From positions 160,214-211,805 of the forward strand of contig NZ_RAIF01000025.1 in the NCBI RefSeq assembly GCF_003671715.1: 51,592 bases of DNA. The letters run 5' to 3'. The notes under the pieces were generated by a model. That model made no database searches, had not been told where the DNA came from, and saw only the letters and a program-made list of their open reading frames with translations. Origin of the DNA: Streptomyces sp. E2N166 (lineage in GTDB: Bacteria > Actinomycetota > Actinomycetes > Streptomycetales > Streptomycetaceae). Below are positions 37,325 through 47,636 of the stretch, piece after piece. The position numbers were made by a program, and so were the translations under genes. How positions within the stretch are numbered: position 1 is the stretch's first letter; the number at the start of each line of letters is the position of its first letter.

Positions 37325-38443
37325 GTGAACAGCCGTGCCCGTCGTATCGCCATATCCCTGGCCGCGTCCATGATGACCATCTCGCTGGCCTCCTGTGGTG
37401 TGCTGGGCGCGTCCGAGAGCAGTGACGAGGCGAGTCCGACCAAGGGCAACGACATCACTGTGGGGCTGCTCCTGCCGGAGAAGGCGAACACGCGCTACGA
37501 GCAGTTCGACTACCCCTACTTCAAGGCGAAGGTCGCCGACCTCACGCGCGACCAGGGCAACGTCAAGTACGCCAACGCCGAGGCGAACGCCTCGAAGCAG
37601 GCCGACCAGATGCAGCAGATGATCGACGACCAGGTCGACGTGATCGTCCTGGACGCGGTGGACGCGAAGTCCATCGGCACCGCCGTGCAGAAGGCCAAGG
37701 ACGCCGGCATCCCCGTCATCGCCTACGACCGGCTGGCCGAGGGGCCGATCGACGCCTACATCTCCTTCGACAACGAACTGGTCGGCGAGGTGCAGGGCCG
37801 CTCTCTCGTCGAGGCGCTCGGCGACGGCGCGGACAGCTCCGACAAGATCGTCATGATGAACGGCTCGTCCACCGACCCGAACGCCAAGCAGTTCAAGGCG
37901 GGGGCGACGTCCGAGCTGAACGGCAAGGTGACGATCGCCCAGTCCTTCGACACCAAGGACTGGAAGCCGGAGAACGCCGAGGCGAACATGGCCAAGGCGA
38001 TCGAGAAGATCGGCAAGAACAACATCGCGGGCGTCTACTCCGCCAACGACGGCATGGCGGGCGGCGTCATCAAGGCCCTGGAGGACGCGGGCGTCACCGA
38101 CCTGCCGCCGATCACCGGCCAGGACGCGGAACTCTCCGCGGTGCAGCGGATCGTCACCGGCGAGCAGTACATGAGCGTGTACAAGTCCTACCCGCAGGAG
38201 GCCGAGAGCGCCGCGGAGATGGCCGTGGCGCGCGTCCAGGGCCGGGACATCCAGTTCGACGCCCTCGCCCGCGACAAGGTCGACAGCCCCACCCACAAGG
38301 GCATCCCCGCGCAGCTCGTCCCCGTCGTCGCCCTGACGCAGGACAACATCGAGCAGACCGTCATCGCGGACGGCTTCTACAAGGTCTCCGACATCTGCAC
38401 GGCCAAGTACGCGGCGGACTGCGCGGAGATCGGGCTCAAGTAG
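37325..38443 (+). CDS. Orphan sugar ABC transporter substrate-binding lipoprotein (XylF-like)
   Basis: A 372-residue periplasmic-binding-protein type I fold. The lipobox LASC (Cys at about residue 24) follows a basic start and hydrophobic stretch, so the protein is lipid-anchored outside the cell. Ligand-cleft segments typical of XylF/RbsB relatives are visible: DITVGLLLPEKANTRYEQFD, QVDVIVLDAVDAKSIGTAV, GIPVIAYDRLAEGP, YISFDNELVGEVQG and VYSANDGMAGG. A xylose-like pentose is a plausible ligand. No permease or ATPase gene is next to it, so it must share a transporter encoded elsewhere or act as a sensor. GGAAGG precedes GTG 37325. Confidence 0.9.
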   Translation: MNSRARRIAISLAASMMTISLASCGVLGASESSDEASPTKGNDITVGLLLPEKANTRYEQFDYPYFKAKVADLTRDQGNVKYANAEANASKQADQMQQMIDDQVDVIVLDAVDAKSIGTAVQKAKDAGIPVIAYDRLAEGPIDAYISFDNELVGEVQGRSLVEALGDGADSSDKIVMMNGSSTDPNAKQFKAGATSELNGKVTIAQSFDTKDWKPENAEANMAKAIEKIGKNNIAGVYSANDGMAGGVIKALEDAGVTDLPPITGQDAELSAVQRIVTGEQYMSVYKSYPQEAESAAEMAVARVQGRDIQFDALARDKVDSPTHKGIPAQLVPVVALTQDNIEQTVIADGFYKVSDICTAKYAADCAEIGLK

Positions 38444-38593
38444 TCCGGTTCGGCCCCCGTCCACCGCCCTGGACATACCTGCGGCAACCGGCATGTTCCG
38501 GCCGCCGTCACACGCCGAGCCGTGTTGCGGACCCGGTCCCGGCCGCGCATAGTTGCGCTGCGGAAAGAGCCGGAACCGGGGGTGGGATGGGCG

Positions 38594-39640
38594 ATGGCCG
38601 GGCACGGGGCGGATGAGCATCCACACGGTGCCGACCGGCTGTGCGCGGCCGGGGACCACGTGTACTCCCGGGCCGTACGACGTGGCCGGGTGACCCGCCG
38701 GGACGCCGAGCCGGTCCCCTGCCTCCTGGAACTGGCCCTGCTGCACCCCGACCCCGACGACATGGACTGGCTGGTGCCGACCTCGCCGCAGGAGGTCATG
38801 ACCCGGCTGCTGCGCGGTGTCCACGACGAGGTCAACGCCAGTCAGCGGCGGGTGGGTTCCGCGGTGGAGGCCTTCGAGCGGTACGCGGGCCTCGGCCGCC
38901 AGCTCCAGACCCCGGCCGGCACGGAAGGCGCGGCGATCCGCGTCCTGGACGGTCTGGCCCGCATCCAGGCCGCGATGGACGAGGCGACGCAGGCGTGCAC
39001 GGCGGAGGTGCTCACCGTCCAGCCCGGCGGCATCCGGCGTGAGCCCGAGCTGTCGGAGGGACTGCACCGGGCGCTGGCGCTGCGCGGGCGCGGGGTGCGG
39101 ATGCGGGACCTGTACACGCACGTGGCCCGGCATGGGCAGGGCCTGCTCAACTACCTGGAGCTGATGGGCGACGCGGTGGAGGCCCGCACCCTCGACGAGG
39201 TCATCGACCGCCTCATCCTCTTCGACCGCACGGTCGCCTTCATCCCCGCCAACACCGACCGCACGATGGCCCTGGAGCTGCGCCACCCCGCCCTGATCGC
39301 CTACCTGGGCACGGTCTTCGAACGCCTCTGGCGCCTGGCCATCCCCCTGACCGTGCCCCTCCCCGACACCGGCATCGAGGGCATCTCCCACCGCGAGCAG
39401 TCCATCGCGGCGCTGCTGGCGGAGGGCCACCAGGACGCGGTGATCGCGGAGCGGCTGGGCATAAGCGTCCGCACGGCGCGGGCCCACATCGCCCGCCTGT
39501 CGGAGACGCTGGGGGCGGCGAGCCGTACCCAGCTGGGGGTACGCATCGCCCAGGCCGGCCTGGACGGCGCCCCGCGCCTGCCCGCCACGATCAGGGTGCC
39601 CGATCAGGCTCCGGGTCGAGGATCCCCGACTGCCCGATGA
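38594..39640 (+). CDS. LuxR-type regulator with TrmB-like sensor region (paralogue 1)
   Basis: A 348-residue regulator. The N-terminal 100 residues (LCAAGDHVYSRAVRRGRV, PCLLELALLHPDPDD) resemble a winged-helix/TrmB-like region. The middle (about 110-265) is a sensor-like domain with LTVQPGGIR, DRTVAFIPANTDRTMALELRHPAL. The C-terminal LuxR helix-turn-helix is ISHREQSIAALLAEGHQDAV followed by RLGISVRTARAHIARLSETL (about 280-325). It shares this layout with the two minus-strand paralogues next door. Its last 50 bp overlap the end of paralogue 2 tail to tail. Start ATG 38594 has only a GGGGTGGG site. Confidence 0.82.
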   Translation: MAGHGADEHPHGADRLCAAGDHVYSRAVRRGRVTRRDAEPVPCLLELALLHPDPDDMDWLVPTSPQEVMTRLLRGVHDEVNASQRRVGSAVEAFERYAGLGRQLQTPAGTEGAAIRVLDGLARIQAAMDEATQACTAEVLTVQPGGIRREPELSEGLHRALALRGRGVRMRDLYTHVARHGQGLLNYLELMGDAVEARTLDEVIDRLILFDRTVAFIPANTDRTMALELRHPALIAYLGTVFERLWRLAIPLTVPLPDTGIEGISHREQSIAALLAEGHQDAVIAERLGISVRTARAHIARLSETLGAASRTQLGVRIAQAGLDGAPRLPATIRVPDQAPGRGSPTAR

Positions 39641-40586
39641 GGTAGCCGAGTTGGGCCCGGCTTTCGCTGCCGAGGGTGGCGGCTAGTTTGGCGATATGGA
39701 CGCGGGCGGTGCGGACGTTCATGCCGAGGCGGTCGGCTATGTCGGCGTCGGTGTGGCCTTCGATGAGGAGGGCGGCTATGGCTCGTTGGCGGGGGGTGAT
39801 GCCGCCCAGTGACTGACGTTCGACGGTTTCGGGGTACATGGGGGTAGCGAGGCGCCAGAGGCGGTCGAAGGTGTTGATGAAGTAGGCGATCAGGGCGGGG
39901 TGGCGGACTTCGAGGGCGAGTGAGCGGTCGGCGCTGGCGGGGATGAAGGCGACGGTGCGGTCCACGACGATGAGGCGGTCGGTGACCTCGTCGAGGGTCC
40001 GCGCCTCCACGTTGCCCGTCAGGTGTTCGTAGCGGGCGCGTGAGTATGCGGCGTGGCGTGCGGTGTGCTGGTAAAGCGCGCGCATGCGAGCACCACGGTC
40101 GAGAAAGGCCTGGTCCCGCCTAATGGCCCCTTCGAGGATGTCAGGGCGCCTGGTGACCTTCGAATCGTGGGGCTGAATCGCCAGCAACTCGTGCCTGCCC
40201 TCGACCATGGCGTCCTCGATGGCCTGCCCCGTCCGCTCCTTGCTACTGAGGATTCTGAGTGCCGGAGTGGCCTCGCTCGCCGCCGCACGCGTGCCAAGGC
40301 GGATGAGAGGCTCGAACACATCCGCCAGACGTTCACCGCGCCGTCGCTCGCGGGCTACGTACTCTTCCGACGTGCGCAGCAGTCGCTGCAGGGCGACGGT
40401 CGGTTCGGTCGGCTCCAGCGTGTCCAGGTTGTCGATGGCCGGGTGCAGGAGACCGGTGTCGATCAGGCAAGGTGCTGTCGCTGCCGTGGCGCTGGGTACG
40501 CCGCCTTCACGCAGTGCGCGGGAGTACAGCTTGAGACCTGTCTCGCACAGTGCCTCGTCCCCATGCCGGTGCGTCTCGTCGGTCAT
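39591..40586 (-). CDS. LuxR-type regulator with TrmB-like sensor region (paralogue 2)
   Basis: A 331-residue paralogue of the neighbouring regulators. It starts MTDETHRHGDEALCETG with AGGAG upstream, and ATG 40586 overlaps the stop of paralogue 3 (ATGA), so the two are translated together. The sensor region has LLAIQPHDSKVTRRPDILEG and DRTVAFIPASADRSLALEVRHP. The C-terminal helix-turn-helix is ITPRQRAIAALLIEGHTDAD with RLGMNVRTARVHIAKLAATL. Codon bias is locally weaker around 40050-40330. The signal that it senses is unknown; the exported DSTWG peptide encoded nearby is a candidate. Confidence 0.85.
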   Translation of the reverse strand: MTDETHRHGDEALCETGLKLYSRALREGGVPSATAATAPCLIDTGLLHPAIDNLDTLEPTEPTVALQRLLRTSEEYVARERRRGERLADVFEPLIRLGTRAAASEATPALRILSSKERTGQAIEDAMVEGRHELLAIQPHDSKVTRRPDILEGAIRRDQAFLDRGARMRALYQHTARHAAYSRARYEHLTGNVEARTLDEVTDRLIVVDRTVAFIPASADRSLALEVRHPALIAYFINTFDRLWRLATPMYPETVERQSLGGITPRQRAIAALLIEGHTDADIADRLGMNVRTARVHIAKLAATLGSESRAQLGYLIGQSGILDPEPDRAP

Positions 40587-41554
40587 GAGCGGTTTTCTCC
40601 TCCCAGACCCCGGGGCTCCTGCTCCAGGATCCCCGACTGGGCTATGAGATAGCCGAGTTGGGCTCGGCTTCCGCTTCCCAGAGCCGTGGCGAGTTTCGCG
40701 ATGTGGGCTCGGCACGTGCGCACGTTCATGCCCAGACGGCGGGCGATGGCTTCGTCCACGTGCCCCTCCACGAGGAGCTTGGCGATGGAGTGCTGAATTT
40801 CCGTGATGCCGTCGGGCGCGGTCTCGTAGGGAGCGCCTGTACTCAACGGAACCGCACGGGACCACATGAACTCGAAAACCTTGATCAGGTACCGGACAAG
40901 CCCTGGGTGCCGGAGCTCCAGGGCCACCTGGCGATCATCGCGCGTGGGTATGAAGGCGACGGACTCGTCACAGACGATGAGGCGTTCCACCAACTCGTCG
41001 ATCGTCCGGTACTCGACTTTGCCGTCCGAGAACTGGGACACGTAGCCCAGTGTCTCCGGGCTGTACCGGGCCGTGTGCTGGTAGAGAGTCCTGATACGCA
41101 CTCCCCGTTCGAGCAGCGGCCTGTCGCGCTCCAGCCCTTGCAGCAGCGTGTGTTCCAGGCGCCGGCTGCTCGGCTGGACCGTGAGCATCTCGGACTGGCA
41201 CTCGGACGTGGCCAGGTCCAGTGCCGCGTTTATGCGGTCGAGTCCCTCGAGGACTGCGATCGAGTGCGTGTTTGTGGTGGCGTGTGCGCCGAGAGTCAGG
41301 AACGGTTCGAAGGCATCGGCCAGCTCGATCGACATTCGCCTGCGTTCGGCGATCTCCCGCTCGATCGAGTTGAGACGCTGGGCCAAGGCGACCGATGGAG
41401 GCACAGGGCGCAGCCAGTTCGCATCGTCCGGATCTGGGTGGAGAAGGGCGAACTCCATCAGACATGGAACCGCTTCTGCGTCTCCTCGGGCAACGCGTCC
41501 AATACGCAGGGCGGTTGCGTAGAGGCGACTACCCTCCTCGCACAGTTCGGACAT
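40583..41554 (-). CDS. LuxR-type regulator with TrmB-like sensor region (paralogue 3)
   Basis: About 323 residues from ATG 41554 (MSELCEEGSRLYATALRIG); TTG 41590 or ATG 41620 upstream in frame would add 12 or 22 residues and cannot be excluded. Sensor region: EMLTVQPSSRRLEHTLLQG, DESVAFIPTRDDRQVALELR. Helix-turn-helix: ITEIQHSIAKLLVEGHVDEA with RLGMNVRTCRAHIAKLATAL. It diverges from the small exported peptide gene across a short region with an inverted repeat. Together with paralogue 2 it forms an operon reading away from the peptide gene, the layout of a receptor-regulator next to its signal. Confidence 0.85.
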   Translation of the reverse strand: MSELCEEGSRLYATALRIGRVARGDAEAVPCLMEFALLHPDPDDANWLRPVPPSVALAQRLNSIEREIAERRRMSIELADAFEPFLTLGAHATTNTHSIAVLEGLDRINAALDLATSECQSEMLTVQPSSRRLEHTLLQGLERDRPLLERGVRIRTLYQHTARYSPETLGYVSQFSDGKVEYRTIDELVERLIVCDESVAFIPTRDDRQVALELRHPGLVRYLIKVFEFMWSRAVPLSTGAPYETAPDGITEIQHSIAKLLVEGHVDEAIARRLGMNVRTCRAHIAKLATALGSGSRAQLGYLIAQSGILEQEPRGLGGENRS

Positions 41555-41610
41555 CGCATGGGGATGTGGCCTTTTAGTCCGATTCGTTATCAAATCTACA
41601 CCCCCCAGGG

Positions 41611-41626
41611 TCCTGAACATGCAGGA
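41611..41626. promoter_or_regulatory. Inverted repeat between the LuxR operon and the peptide gene
   Basis: TCCTG N6 CAGGA (41611-41615 and 41622-41626) lies 57 bp upstream of the LuxR paralogue 3 ATG at 41554 and 80 bp upstream of the peptide start. GAACATG also repeats directly here (41615-41621 and 41625-41631). It is a candidate operator for the LuxR-type proteins. Confidence 0.45.
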
Positions 41627-41706
41627 ACATGATGCACTGATTGTGTGGCCATGACGTGCCCGAATGAGCCATCGTCTTGTTCGACGGGGGAAGAGGGGAC
41701 CTTCAA

Positions 41707-41922
41707 GTGAGGACGAAGCCGATTATGCGCAACAGATTGCTTCGCTCGGTGCTTGCTGTCGCCTTCTCCGCCGTCGTGGCCGTCGGTGCACTGACTGGTC
41801 TCTCTGGCGCGAAGGTCGACACTCGGGCGGACAGCACCTGGGGAATGGCTGCTTCCACGGTTACGACCGTGGCCAGTGCGGCACCTGCTCCCCTTGGTGA
41901 AGACGACAGCACTTGGGGCTGA
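41707..41922 (+). CDS. Small exported peptide with duplicated DSTWG motif (putative signal precursor)
   Basis: A 71-residue precursor starting at GTG 41707 (AGAGGGG about 8 nt upstream). A basic stretch (RTKPIMRNRLLR) and a hydrophobic core (SVLAVAFSAVVAVGALTGLSG, residues 14-34) form a signal peptide. A cut after DTRA (residue 41) would release a 30-residue peptide that begins DSTWG (42-46) and ends EDDSTWG (67-71), with a Ser/Thr/Ala/Val-rich centre. The codons of the two motifs differ, so the repeat is kept at protein level. It diverges from the LuxR operon and is 3 nt upstream of a Rieske-like gene. I do not recognise a described family; signal, RiPP core or cell-surface peptide are options. 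Confidence 0.7.
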   Translation: MRTKPIMRNRLLRSVLAVAFSAVVAVGALTGLSGAKVDTRADSTWGMAASTVTTVASAAPAPLGEDDSTWG

Positions 41923-41925
41923 CTG

Positions 41926-42261
41926 ATGACCACACCACCCGACGACCGCTCCTTCCGTCGCGAAATGGCCACCGCCTACCGCTCCGGATGGCACTTCATC
42001 GACCTGGTCACCGCGATCCCCCACGCCGGTGACTCCCTGATGGTGACCGTCTTCGGCGAACCGGTCGTCGTCACGTTGGACGAGGACGGCGATGTGCGGG
42101 CGTACCGGTGTCTGCGGCGGCCTCGGGGGGCGCCGCAGCCGGTGCGGTGCGCCATCCGATACGGAATGATCTTTGTGAACCTGGACCAGAGGGACCACCG
42201 GCTCGCGCAGCCGGAGGACCTCGAAGTGAGGACCATCTCGGCCACCCCCCGCAGCGCCTGA
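41926..42261 (+). CDS. Rieske-fold-like protein lacking cluster ligands
   Basis: A 111-residue protein starting 3 nt after the peptide gene's stop, so almost surely co-translated. YRSGWHFIDLVTAIPHAGDSL, then GEPVVVTLDEDGDVRAYRCLRRPRG and RYGMIFVNLDQ follow the outline of the Rieske domain of ring-hydroxylating oxygenases. There a CxH pair and a CxxH pair bind [2Fe-2S]. Here the first pair is reduced to CLRRPRG and the second is missing because the domain is shortened. It therefore probably does not bind a cluster; it may bind or process the peptide, or be a decayed oxygenase fragment. A strong hairpin follows. Confidence 0.65.
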   Translation: MTTPPDDRSFRREMATAYRSGWHFIDLVTAIPHAGDSLMVTVFGEPVVVTLDEDGDVRAYRCLRRPRGAPQPVRCAIRYGMIFVNLDQRDHRLAQPEDLEVRTISATPRSA

Positions 42262-42307
42262 CGCGATTCCCCCGTCGTTACAAATCGCTCAGGTGCTTCC
42301 CCCCGGC

Positions 42308-42344
42308 AGCGGCGTCACCGTGACCTGAACACGGTGACGCCGCT
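42308..42344. terminator. Terminator after the peptide/Rieske-like operon
   Basis: A perfect 15-bp stem (42308-42322 with 42330-42344) and a 7-nt loop lie 46 bp after the Rieske-like stop and well before the clpB promoter. Confidence 0.9.
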
Positions 42345-42465
42345 GTCGTTTTCGGCGACGTTTCGGGGTGTCGGCCCTGCTCCCGGGCTGGCAGAAAAAG
42401 GCTCTCGTGCGGGGGGGAGTGGGCACCCGTGTGGCACCTCGGCGGGGACCCGCGCCCGCTTTCTC

Positions 42466-42486
42466 CTTGAGTGGAATAGACTCAAC
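42466..42486. promoter_or_regulatory. HspR operator (HAIR) upstream of clpB
   Basis: CTTGAGT N7 ACTCAAC (42466-42472 and 42480-42486) is one mismatch from the perfect HAIR sequence and lies 79 bp before clpB. It places clpB in the HspR regulon with the dnaK operon. Confidence 0.93.
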
Positions 42487-42564
42487 TTTGTGTACGTTGC
42501 CTGAGTCAGCACTGGGAGACATGGCCGGACCGCCGACGGCCGACGCGAGGAGGAGAGCCAGAAC

Positions 42565-45165
<2,601 letters not shown>

Positions 45166-45228
45166 GGCGGCGAGGCGCCGGAGGCACGGCGCGATGCGTG
45201 GCCGGCCCTCCGTCCCCGCGCGTTGCGT

Positions 45229-45263
45229 GGCGGCCCGTCACCCCCGGTGGGTGGCGGGCCGCC
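45229..45263 (+). terminator. Terminator downstream of clpB
   Basis: A 15-bp stem (45229-45243 with 45249-45263, one G-T pair) with a 5-nt loop lies 64 bp after the clpB stop. Confidence 0.85.
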
Positions 45264-45385
45264 GTGCGTCACACGGTGAGGTCGACGTCGACGCCCGCGC
45301 GGAACCCCGGCGCGGGCGCGTCCGGGCAGGTGTGCGCCGGCCGGTCCTGGACACCCGTGCCAGGCATGCGGGAGGTCGCGCAGTC

Positions 45386-45580
45386 ATGAATGTCCTGGAA
45401 GCCCTGAGTCGCGCGCTCCCCGACCGGCCGCGCGCCGTCCGGCAGGGCGGCCTGGCCGGCGTTCCGGTCGTCCGGTTCGGACCCGCGTGCCCCGCCACCG
45501 CGTTCCGTGTCCGCCCCATGGCCCGCGTCCGTCCGCCCGGCGTCCACCCGACCGGCCGGATCGTGTCAGCCCAGGGCTGA
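45386..45580 (+). CDS. Possible small hypothetical protein between clpB and the YbjN gene
   Basis: A 64-codon frame starting MNVLEALSRALPDRPRAV with reasonable third-position G/C but no clear ribosome site and no recognisable domain. It is the only candidate in the 490-bp stretch 45166-45656, which otherwise holds the clpB terminator and the promoter of the next gene. It may well be non-coding. Confidence 0.25.
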   Translation: MNVLEALSRALPDRPRAVRQGGLAGVPVVRFGPACPATAFRVRPMARVRPPGVHPTGRIVSAQG

Positions 45581-45656
45581 CAGGCCCCCGGCGGGCTTGC
45601 CACGCCCCTCCCCGCATGGGGGAGGATGGCCAGATCCGTACGAAGGGAAATTCACG

Positions 45657-46193
45657 GTGACCATCGATCCGTCCTCGATTCCGAACTTCGGGGGCAAGCA
45701 GCCCGAGCCGCAGTCCCAAGGACCGGCGGGCCCCGTCGTCCCGGATCAGGATCTTGTGAAGCAGCTCCTCGAACAGATGGAGCTGAAGTATGTCGTCGAC
45801 GACGAGGGTGACCTCGCGGCGCCGTGGGAGCAGTTCCGTACGTACTTCATGTTCCGCGGCGAGGGTGACCAGCAGGTCTTCTCGGTGCGGACGTTCTACG
45901 ACCGGCCTCACCAGATCGACGAGAAGCCGCAGCTGCTGGAGTCGATCGACGACTGGAACCGGCGCACCCTGTGGCCCAAGGTGTACTCCCACACCCACGA
46001 CGACGGCACGGTCCGCCTGATCGGCGAGGCGCAGATGCTGATCGGCATGGGCATCAGCCTGGAGCACTTCGTCTCCTCGACGGTCAGCTGGGTCCGCGCC
46101 GCCATCGAGTTCGACCGGTGGCTCGTGGAGCAGCTCGGCCTGGAGCAGGAGGTCAACGAGTCGGAGAAGCCGACGGACGAGGACGGCGAATAG
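45657..46193 (+). CDS. YbjN-domain protein
   Basis: A 178-residue cytoplasmic protein starting at GTG 45657 with AAGGGA 8 nt upstream. The first 30 residues are Pro/Gln-rich; residues 35-165 form a YbjN-type domain (a type III secretion chaperone-like fold): LLEQMELKYVVDDEGDLAA, FRTYFMFRGEGDQQVFSVRT, LLESIDDWNRRTLWPKVY and AQMLIGMGISLEHFVSSTV. YbjN proteins are thought to regulate or chaperone other proteins under stress, but no partner is evident. It is convergent with an aminotransferase gene across a shared hairpin. Confidence 0.88.
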   Translation: MTIDPSSIPNFGGKQPEPQSQGPAGPVVPDQDLVKQLLEQMELKYVVDDEGDLAAPWEQFRTYFMFRGEGDQQVFSVRTFYDRPHQIDEKPQLLESIDDWNRRTLWPKVYSHTHDDGTVRLIGEAQMLIGMGISLEHFVSSTVSWVRAAIEFDRWLVEQLGLEQEVNESEKPTDEDGE

Positions 46194-46208
46194 TCCGTCC
46201 CGTGTGAG

Positions 46209-46247
46209 GAGAGCCCGGCCCGGCGGTGATGCCGGGGCCGGGCTCTC
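46209..46247. terminator. Bidirectional hairpin between the YbjN and aminotransferase genes
   Basis: Arms at 46209-46224 and 46231-46247 pair with one bulged base around a 6-nt loop. It lies between two convergent stops, 15 bp and 5 bp away. Confidence 0.85.
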
Positions 46248-46252
46248 ACCGT

Positions 46253-47452
46253 TCATCCCGCCAGCGTCTTCAGCCGCCGCACCGCCTCTTCCAGTACCGA
46301 GGTCCGCTTGCAGAACGCGAAGCGGACGAAGGGGGCGCCCGCCTCACGGTGGTCGTAGAAGACCGCGTTGGGGACGGCGACGACGCCGGCCCGTTCCGGC
46401 AGGCCGCGGCAGAAGGCGAAGCCGTCGCTCTCGCCGAGGGGGCGGATGTCGGTGGTGACGAAGTACGTCCCGGCGGGGCGGTAGACGCCGAAGCCCGCCT
46501 CTTCCAGGCCCGCCGACAGCAGGTCCCGCTTGGCCCGCATGTCCGCGCGGTAGGCGGTGAAGTACGAGTCGGGCAGTGCGAGGGCCTCGGCGACCGCGTA
46601 CTGGAAGGGCCCGGAGGCCACGTACGTCAGGTACTGCTTGGCCGAGCGGACCGCCGTGACCAGGGCGGGTGAGGCGGTGATCCAGCCGACTTTCCAGCCC
46701 GTGAACGAGTACGTCTTGCCGGCCGACCCGATGGTCACCGTGCGCTCGCGCATCCCGGGGAAGCTCGCCAGGGGGATGTGTTCGGCCGTGTCGAAGACCA
46801 GGTGCTCGTAGACCTCGTCCGTCACCACCAGCAGGTCCCGTTCCACGGCCAGCTCGGCGATGGCCGCCAGCTCGTCGCGGGTCAGGACGGTGCCCGTCGG
46901 GTTGTGCGGGGTGTTCAGCAGCAGCAGGCGGGTGCGATCGGTGACCGCGTCGCGCAGTTCGTCGAGGTCGAGACGGAAAGTGCCCTCGTGCGGGCGCAGG
47001 GTCACGGGTACGCGCGTACCGCCCGCCATCGCGATGCAGGCCGCGTACGAGTCGTAGTACGGCTCCAGCGCCACGACCTCGTCGCCGGGCTCCAGCAGGG
47101 CGAGCAGGGAGGCGGCGATGGCCTCCGTGGCGCCGGCCGTGACCAGGACCTCGGTGTCCGGGTCGTAGGACAGGCCGTAGCGGCGTTCCTGGTGGGCGGC
47201 GACGGCGGTACGCAGCTCCGGGACACCGGGGCCCGGCGGGTACTGGTTGCCGCGCCCGTCGCGCAGTGCCCGTACGGCGGCCTCCCTGATCTCCTCGGGA
47301 CCGTCGGTGTCCGGGAAGCCCTGGCCCAGGTTGATCGCCCCGGTGCGCACGGCCAGGGCGGACATCTCCGCGAAGATCGTCGTCCCGAACTCGGCGAGCC
47401 GGCGGTTGAGGAAGGGGCGGGCGCTGGAGCTCATGGAGGTCATGGAGGTCAT
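46253..47452 (-). CDS. Class I/II pyridoxal-phosphate aminotransferase
   Basis: A 399-residue fold-type I aminotransferase. The substrate entrance INLGQGFPDTDGP is near residue 40, the cofactor residues are Asn in NTPHNPTG, Asp in VVTDEVYEHL, the Schiff-base Lys in GSAGKTYSFTGWKVGW, and Arg in PFVRFAFCKR. The sequence resembles kynurenine/methionine/aspartate aminotransferases (KAT/YbdL type); the amino donor is not settled. The N terminus is ambiguous: ATGACCTCC is repeated, giving in-frame ATGs at 47452, 47443 and 47434; AGGA placement slightly favours 47443. Confidence 0.92.
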   Translation of the reverse strand: MTSMTSMSSSARPFLNRRLAEFGTTIFAEMSALAVRTGAINLGQGFPDTDGPEEIREAAVRALRDGRGNQYPPGPGVPELRTAVAAHQERRYGLSYDPDTEVLVTAGATEAIAASLLALLEPGDEVVALEPYYDSYAACIAMAGGTRVPVTLRPHEGTFRLDLDELRDAVTDRTRLLLLNTPHNPTGTVLTRDELAAIAELAVERDLLVVTDEVYEHLVFDTAEHIPLASFPGMRERTVTIGSAGKTYSFTGWKVGWITASPALVTAVRSAKQYLTYVASGPFQYAVAEALALPDSYFTAYRADMRAKRDLLSAGLEEAGFGVYRPAGTYFVTTDIRPLGESDGFAFCRGLPERAGVVAVPNAVFYDHREAGAPFVRFAFCKRTSVLEEAVRRLKTLAG

Positions 47453-47636
47453 CCTGCGCCGAAGCTCTGGAGTTCCTCAACTCTGCTTTGGGGCGTGATG
47501 GCGGGGGGCATCTCCCGTTCACGCAACGAACTTCGCAGCGTCACAACGAGCTTCGAACAGAGAGCGAGGCGCCCAACGGGGGGCTGCTTCGGGGGAACTC
47601 CGGGCGCGAGCCCGGGAAGCGGAAGGAGGTGGCGCC

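Noticed and set aside
47434..47452. ATGACCTCC repeat at the aminotransferase start considered as a regulatory repeat
   Set aside because: It is only about two units long and simply offers alternative start codons. Nothing else supports a regulatory role.
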